From Limnohabitans parvus II-B4 (lineage in GTDB: Bacteria; Pseudomonadota; Gammaproteobacteria; Burkholderiales; Burkholderiaceae_C), in NCBI RefSeq assembly GCF_003063455.1, contig NZ_NESN01000001.1, forward strand, positions 868,001 to 932,000: DNA of 64,000 nucleotides, read 5' to 3'. The position numbers and the translations under genes were made by a program. Positions 59,450-64,000 of this stretch are shown here, piece by piece; the stretch's first letter is position 1; the number at the start of each line of letters is the position of its first letter. The notes under the pieces were generated by a model. That model had not been told where the DNA came from. It saw only the letters and a program-made list of their open reading frames with translations, and made no database searches.

Positions 59450-59731
59450 TCACTTCTTTTTGTTCACGGCAGCTTTGAAGGCTGCACCTGCGCTGAACTT
59501 GGGCACGGTGGCCGCTGCAATCTTGAGCTTCTCGCCAGTGCGGGGGTTCTTGCCAGTGCGGGCAGCGCGCTTTGCAGCCTTGAAGGTGCCAAAGCCAATC
59601 AGCTGGACGTCCTGCTTCTTGGCCACCGTCTTGACGATGGTGTCGATCACGGCATTCAGGGCACGGGTGGCACCAGCTTTGGACATTTCGGTTTCTTTGA
59701 CCAATGCTTCGATCAATTCGGCCTTGTTCAT
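59450..59731 (-). CDS. hupB: HU family DNA-binding protein
   Basis: A 93-residue HU-type nucleoid protein. It has MNKAELIEALVKETEMSKAG, the dimer core QLIGFGTFKAAKRAARTGKNPRTGEKLKIAA with the DNA-intercalating RTGKNPRTG arm, and a Lys-rich end. HU bends DNA and assists replication and site-specific recombination. The symbol is by similarity to the chromosomal HU of this group; the cell may encode other HU copies. It is the first recognisable gene outside the phage and may be island or chromosome. Confidence 0.92.
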   Translation of the reverse strand: MNKAELIEALVKETEMSKAGATRALNAVIDTIVKTVAKKQDVQLIGFGTFKAAKRAARTGKNPRTGEKLKIAAATVPKFSAGAAFKAAVNKKK

Positions 59732-59770
59732 TCAGTTACTCCTCGGTATTGAATTAACACTTTTGACAAA

Positions 59771-60214
59771 TCAAGCTTCAGCAGGCTCGCCCAGCTTGGC
59801 GGCGACTGCACGCTTGCCCAATTTTCTGACGGCAGCAATGGCTGCCAGCTGGCTGGCCCGGGGCTTTGTTTTGCCCGTTTCCCAGTGATACACGCTCTGG
59901 GCGGACACGCCCAACAGCTTGCCCATTTCAGCGGCGCTGATGTTCAGTTTTTTGCGCAGTGCAGCAAAACCAGCCACGCGGAAACGACGCGAGGTGCCAG
60001 ACTCCTCATCTGTTTTCTCGGCAGCTTTGACACGGACCGCACCCTTGCCCTGTTTCTTGATCTGCGCTTCCAGACCGGCAATCCGACGCTTGAGGGCAGC
60101 AATTTCGCTGCGGTATTGTGTCGAAGCCTTCTTCAAGGCTTGAGTCTCCGCTCGGACTTCCTTCTTGGCGAGTCGGCTGATTTCGCTTTTGAGTTGATCG
60201 GCAAAGGTGGTCAT
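59771..60214 (-). CDS. XRE-type HTH regulator with coiled coil
   Basis: A 147-residue protein. Residues 1-70 are a Lys/Ala-rich coiled coil (FADQLKSEISRLAKKEVRAETQ, EIAALKRRIAGLEAQIKKQ) and the C-terminal 60 form a XRE-family HTH (LRKKLNISAAEMGKLLGVSAQSVYHWETGKTKPRASQLAAI). Start chosen at MTTFADQLK; the upstream open frame is not similar to anything. It lies upstream of HU in the same direction and could regulate it. It is not a classical CI-type repressor, as no peptidase domain is present. Confidence 0.75.
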   Translation of the reverse strand: MTTFADQLKSEISRLAKKEVRAETQALKKASTQYRSEIAALKRRIAGLEAQIKKQGKGAVRVKAAEKTDEESGTSRRFRVAGFAALRKKLNISAAEMGKLLGVSAQSVYHWETGKTKPRASQLAAIAAVRKLGKRAVAAKLGEPAEA

Positions 60215-60424
60215 ATGGGGTAACTTTTCTGAGAAGGTAGTTGACATTACGATGCTGTTACCAAGTTTGCAGCAGCGGTTCAAACAATGTTCAAATAGCA
60301 CTATCTTGACATGACCTTCCGGGAAACTTGTCCAAATCTGGCAACTTAAAGCCGACCGCCTCATGGTACCCACCACGAAGAATCTTCCGTCGGACATGCC
60401 GTAATCTTTTGTTACGATTCCCGA

Positions 60425-61741
60425 ATGCGCCTGTTACACCTTTCTGACATCCATTTCCGCGAGCCGGAGTGCCTCCAGCCAGACACCGATGTCAACAAGC
60501 CTACTCGGACAAGATTGCTAGCCGACATCGTAGGTCTTTGCCGCGAAAAGCATGTAGATGCCATTCTAGTTGGCGGTGATATTGCGTTCAAAGCGCACCC
60601 AGATGAATTCGCAACCGCCACGATTTGGCTAAAAGACCTCGCGGACCGAACCGGCTGTCGCCAGGATCGCATCTATGTCGTGCCAGGGAATCATGATGTG
60701 GACCGGTCGGTTTGCAGGAATTCGCGGGCTGTGGCCAATGCTCAGGGTGCGATTGTCGGCGCATCGCGTGAGAACATGGAGACGGAATTGAGGGCGCAAT
60801 TGCGAGATGCCGATGCCGGCCCCGCGCTTTTCAAACCACTGGCCGCGTACAACGTGTTCGCATCGCCGTTCGCGGGCTACGTCAGTCCGAGCAAGCCGTT
60901 CTGGACTTCCAACCTGGACGACGTCCTCGGCGGCGGAGTGACTCTGCGCCTTCACGGACTGACGTCCACTATCATTTCTGGACTTGAAGATCGCGATACC
61001 GTACCTGGCAGGCTATATCTCAGCCCCATGCAGACGGTGCTGGACCCGGAAGCTGACGTTCTCAACCTAGTGATGGCGCACCATCCTCCTCATTGGTTTA
61101 TCGACCATGAAGAGGTAGAAGATGCCGTAAACGACAAAGCGCCATTGCAGTTTTTTGGCCATGCGCATCGTCAACGCTGCACGCAGACTCCATCCTACGT
61201 GCGCTTTTGTGCAGGAGCGCTGCATCCTGATCGCGGTGAGCGCGACTACCGCCCTGGTTACAACCTGATCGATTTAGAAGTGATCGGCGCGGCCCAGGAC
61301 CGTGTCGTGCGAGTTCAAGCTCACGTCCGACAGTGGCAACAGAACCCGGACCGCTTCATCGCTGTGCAAACAGCAGGGGGCCAAGATGTTTGGGAGTCGA
61401 ACATTCTGTTTCCAAGTCACGCAACGCGCGTCGTTAACACTGCTGAAGCGTGCCAAGCTGCTGCGGCAGCTTCCTCCGCCGTCCCGGCAGAGCCGCAGCC
61501 AATGGCATCGCCCGAGGAGGTCGCTATGAGCAGCCCGAGTACAAAGGACCTAGTATTCCGGTTCTTCAGTTTGGAAGATAGCAAGAAGCGCGATCTTCTA
61601 CTTAGACTCGAACTCATCACCGAGGATGACCTGAAACTCAGCGACGAGGAACTTTACAACGGCGCTTTGAGACTTGCTGCTCAACGAAGCCAGCTGAAAA
61701 ATCTGGCATACGAGATTGAATTACTCAAACAACAGAACTGA
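60425..61741 (+). CDS. Calcineurin-like phosphoesterase of a GTPase-associated system
   Basis: A 438-residue metallophosphoesterase with all motifs: DIH at 8-10 (HLSDIHF), GGD at 50-52, GNHD at 88-91, MAHHPPHW and FGHAHRQR. The last 70 residues (DLVFRFFSLEDSKKRDLLLRLEL, then DLKLSDEELYNGALR) form a small helical adaptor-like domain of a kind found in conflict-system proteins. It precedes genes for a GASH-like protein and two GTPases with short gaps, so it is probably the nuclease or phosphatase effector of one system. Substrate unknown. Confidence 0.8.
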   Translation: MRLLHLSDIHFREPECLQPDTDVNKPTRTRLLADIVGLCREKHVDAILVGGDIAFKAHPDEFATATIWLKDLADRTGCRQDRIYVVPGNHDVDRSVCRNSRAVANAQGAIVGASRENMETELRAQLRDADAGPALFKPLAAYNVFASPFAGYVSPSKPFWTSNLDDVLGGGVTLRLHGLTSTIISGLEDRDTVPGRLYLSPMQTVLDPEADVLNLVMAHHPPHWFIDHEEVEDAVNDKAPLQFFGHAHRQRCTQTPSYVRFCAGALHPDRGERDYRPGYNLIDLEVIGAAQDRVVRVQAHVRQWQQNPDRFIAVQTAGGQDVWESNILFPSHATRVVNTAEACQAAAAASSAVPAEPQPMASPEEVAMSSPSTKDLVFRFFSLEDSKKRDLLLRLELITEDDLKLSDEELYNGALRLAAQRSQLKNLAYEIELLKQQN

Positions 61742-61763
61742 CACCCGAGCCGAGGAAGACCAT

Positions 61764-62804
61764 ATGAAAGCTGAATTTTTACGCTGGTACGAAGCTGTCT
61801 CACTGCAATTGGACCCTGACGTGGTCGACTCTCGCTTGCTCGCCGTCAAAGACCTCGCCAAGTCAGTAACGCCCGATGAACTGGAAGCTCTGATTCGAGC
61901 TGCATTTCGATCAAAACAATCAACCGCCGCCATGACGGGGGCCATCCGCACAAAGTTAGCTAGCGGAGATGGTGTGCTTGGGGATGAGGAGTTTGGACTA
62001 CTGGCTGCTGCAGTCTTAACCTATGTTCTTCGTGCAAACGACAATTCGTCGGCATTGGCCGCCGCAATGGTTAGCACGGCATCCTTTTACGGCCTGCGAA
62101 CACTGCGGCAACCAATGGACATCTCGGGTCTAGCAACCACCGCCCGCACTGCACTTGCCCAGAGCACCCGACGACGACCCGTAATGCGCATGTCCGCTAT
62201 CCCATCGCTGACTGTCGATCCGGAAAAAGCTGTCGCGACCGAAGACTCCGATGAAGCACTTCAGCTATTGGCGGCTGCGTGTTCAGAGGCCATCAAAGCA
62301 CTGGCAGATCGACAAACTGAGTTCGAAAAGCTGACGCAGCGTTACATTAGTATCCAGGACGAGGAACTAAACATGCTCTGGTGGCTCCAGGGTGGGCACA
62401 GCCACACACTTGGCCAATCATTTGCCGACATACCACGCGACCAGCGGCCAATCGTATTGGCCTGCGAACTGGCCGAGGCAACGTTCGCTATCCCCGGCGC
62501 GGCATCAGTCCAGTCCTTGCTGACAAGGGCCGGAATAGACTATCTGGAACCGCTGACCATAGCTGCTGCCGTTCAGTCCTTACCAACCAAGTGGCTCAGG
62601 GACGTTTGCCCTGTTGAGCTTGAGGCCAGAATTTCCCCTGTAACAACGCCACTTCATGAAGCTTTCAAACGTCGGCTTGAGGTCGATGGGGACAGTTGGA
62701 TTCCTAGCTGGGCGTCGGTTTGTGAGATTGATTCGGGTGCAAAGCTCAGTCCTTTACAGTTGGCTGATCTCTGCTATTGCGAGCAACTTGTCCTCCGCAA
62801 GTAG
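61764..62804 (+). CDS. GASH-like all-helical protein
   Basis: A 346-residue helical protein (MKAEFLRWYEAVSLQLD, DLAKSVTPDELEALIRAAF, later DEELNMLWWLQGGHSHTLGQSF, GLRTLRQPMD). The segment around LNMLWWLQGGHS resembles the GTPase-associated system helical (GASH) family described from comparative genomics. GAGGAAG lies upstream of the ATG at 61764. A longer frame from 61716 overlaps the phosphoesterase end. Its position directly before a GTPase supports the call. Confidence 0.62.
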   Translation: MKAEFLRWYEAVSLQLDPDVVDSRLLAVKDLAKSVTPDELEALIRAAFRSKQSTAAMTGAIRTKLASGDGVLGDEEFGLLAAAVLTYVLRANDNSSALAAAMVSTASFYGLRTLRQPMDISGLATTARTALAQSTRRRPVMRMSAIPSLTVDPEKAVATEDSDEALQLLAAACSEAIKALADRQTEFEKLTQRYISIQDEELNMLWWLQGGHSHTLGQSFADIPRDQRPIVLACELAEATFAIPGAASVQSLLTRAGIDYLEPLTIAAAVQSLPTKWLRDVCPVELEARISPVTTPLHEAFKRRLEVDGDSWIPSWASVCEIDSGAKLSPLQLADLCYCEQLVLRK

Positions 62805-62806
62805 TT

Positions 62807-63853
62807 ATGGAAACACCTGCATTGAAAGATGGCGCCGCTGACCGGTGCTCGAACCCTGACTGCCGCGTCGCGCAAGATGGACGCTGCATAGAAGGATTCG
62901 GTAACAAAGCGGAATGCCCTCAATTCGGCAAGCTCCAAATCGTGCAGATGAAGGACGTCGCGGACAGTAGCTTGGCGTCCATGCATGGTGTGGCAATGCC
63001 AGCTTCGACAACATTGACAGTTGAAGAAGCAGACAACGTCATCAAGAAACGTGAAGCCCGCGTCATTGCAATAACTGGCCCGTTTGACGCAGGCAAGACC
63101 AGTCTCATTGCGGGCCTATACGATCTCTTCAACTTAGGCCCAGTTGGAAGTGTGGCGTTTGGACAATCCTATTCGCTTCAGGCTTTCGAGGAGGCTGCAC
63201 ATGACTCTCGCGCTACATCACGCAGGGAATCTCCCGAAACGAACCGCACTCCTAGGGGTGAAGTCCGTTTCTATCACTTTGAACTGTTCGACAGCTCCAC
63301 AGGCGCATCCCCATCGGTGCTCCTGGGTGATCGCGCAGGAGAAGAGTATCTTGAAACCCGGAGCAATACAGATTTGGCCAAGGGATTCCCAGAGTTACCT
63401 AGAGCAGATGTTTTAACGATACTCATCGATGGACAGCGGATGCTGGACGCTGGCCAACGCCACAATGTGCGCTCTGAGGCTCGCCAGACCATCCAGGCCT
63501 TCGTGGAAGCGGATGTGGTGAGAGATACGCAATGCCTGGCCGTTGTACTGACCAAGCTTGATGCCGTTCGCAAATCTGAAGATAGTGGCAGCCAGGCAAT
63601 GCATGATTTTGCAATTCTCGTGGAGAAATTGCGCTCAACATTCGGTATGAGATTCACTGCCATCGAGTCGTTTGCAGTGGCCGCACAACCGAAATCCGAT
63701 GGAGCCAAACAGGGCGAAGGCTTAGAAAAACTACTCGCCTATTGGATGATGGAACCTCGTCGCTACCAGCCTACGCAAGTCACAGTTGAGTCAACACAGA
63801 CCGATCGCTACTTTGCCTTGCTGCCCATACCCCAAGTCGGAGGTATCAAGTGA
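62807..63853 (+). CDS. Zinc-knuckle GTPase of a GTPase-associated system
   Basis: A 348-residue GTPase. The N-terminus has four Cys (14, 19, 27, 37; CSNPDC, GRC, ECPQF), a likely zinc knuckle. The G domain has P-loop GPFDAGKTS at 91-99, a G3-like LLGDRAGEEY and G4 VVLTKLDAV. This matches the double-GTPase (DO-GTPase2-like) members of GAS-type conflict systems. The ATG at 62807 is two bases after the GASH-like stop. Its stop overlaps the next GTPase GTG. Mg-GTP hydrolysis probably drives assembly or effector control. Confidence 0.75.
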   Translation: METPALKDGAADRCSNPDCRVAQDGRCIEGFGNKAECPQFGKLQIVQMKDVADSSLASMHGVAMPASTTLTVEEADNVIKKREARVIAITGPFDAGKTSLIAGLYDLFNLGPVGSVAFGQSYSLQAFEEAAHDSRATSRRESPETNRTPRGEVRFYHFELFDSSTGASPSVLLGDRAGEEYLETRSNTDLAKGFPELPRADVLTILIDGQRMLDAGQRHNVRSEARQTIQAFVEADVVRDTQCLAVVLTKLDAVRKSEDSGSQAMHDFAILVEKLRSTFGMRFTAIESFAVAAQPKSDGAKQGEGLEKLLAYWMMEPRRYQPTQVTVESTQTDRYFALLPIPQVGGIK

Positions 63854-64000
63854 CCGATCAATCAGTCGTCGTCATGGGGCTACCCGAGTCTGGGAAAACC
63901 ACCTTCTTAGCTGCGCTGTGGCATTTGGTCAGCGAAGACGAAGTGGCCTGTAAGCTGAAGTATGTGACCTTGAAGGCTGGCAATGTAGACCATCTTCACG
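63850..64000 (+). CDS. Second GTPase of the system, N-terminal part
   Basis: The gene starts at GTG 63850, overlapping the previous stop, and runs off the window after 50 codons. It encodes VVVMGLPESGKTTFLAALWHLV, a P-loop (GLPESGKTT) like that of the DO-GTPase1 type. Together with the previous gene it makes the paired GTPases expected in such systems. The rest is outside the window. Confidence 0.7.
   Translation, partial: MTDQSVVVMGLPESGKTTFLAALWHLVSEDEVACKLKYVTLKAGNVDHLH

Overview
The window looks like the chromosome of a Burkholderiales bacterium, probably in or near the Comamonadaceae. The left end has the yicC-gmk-rpoZ-spoT-greB order usual in beta-proteobacteria, the protein sequences fit, and coding is dense and GC-rich. 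All positions are read from the sequence; family names come from motif recognition, with no database search.

Left backbone (1-10.6 kb): end of yicC, gmk, rpoZ, bifunctional spoT, convergent greB, a tRNA-Arg(ACG), a five-gene peptide ABC importer on the minus strand, and a divergent P1-family (DmpA-like) aminopeptidase. The importer and the peptidase look like a peptide uptake and cleavage module.

Island edge (10.6-14.4 kb): the 3' half of a CAU-anticodon tRNA gene, broken at its anticodon loop, marks a probable attachment site. It is followed by an AT-rich stretch, the C-terminal stub of an amidohydrolase gene, and a three-gene cassette of a large serine recombinase and two ParB/RepB-like proteins.

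Prophage (about 14.5-59.3 kb): a siphovirus with an HK97-type head and a lambda-like tail. On the minus strand, read right to left, come HNH, TerS, TerL, portal, S49 protease, capsid, connectors, tail tube, the G/GT chaperone pair with an A AAA AAC slippery site, tape measure, M, L, K, I and J. Next are fibre genes, then an unusual tailoring block (two Ig-like proteins, two 2OG-Fe(II)-oxygenase-like proteins and a radical SAM/SPASM enzyme), and lysis genes. A NusG/RfaH-like protein with an N-terminal helix-turn-helix lies at the end. The fibre encoded directly upstream ends in alternating Asn-Cys residues (NCNCNCNCCGC). My main hypothesis is that the block is a phage-borne peptide-modification system acting on this tail.

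The early region (43-57 kb) holds small DUF proteins, a ParB-domain DNA methyltransferase, a P4-type primase/helicase, a likely single-strand-binding protein and HTH regulators. A two-gene AbiL-type (ATPase + RloB) defence system sits between early operons. An unknown two-gene operon there has a consensus promoter overlapped by a perfect CTGT-N8-ACAG LexA box. The right end is a DUF2924, serine recombinase and HTH-protein module.

Right flank (59.4-64 kb): an HU gene, an XRE-type regulator with a coiled coil, and the start of a multi-gene GTPase-associated conflict system (calcineurin-like phosphoesterase, all-helical GASH-like protein, zinc-knuckle GTPase, second GTPase cut by the window end). 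No intact copy of the broken tRNA is present, so the island probably continues past 64 kb.
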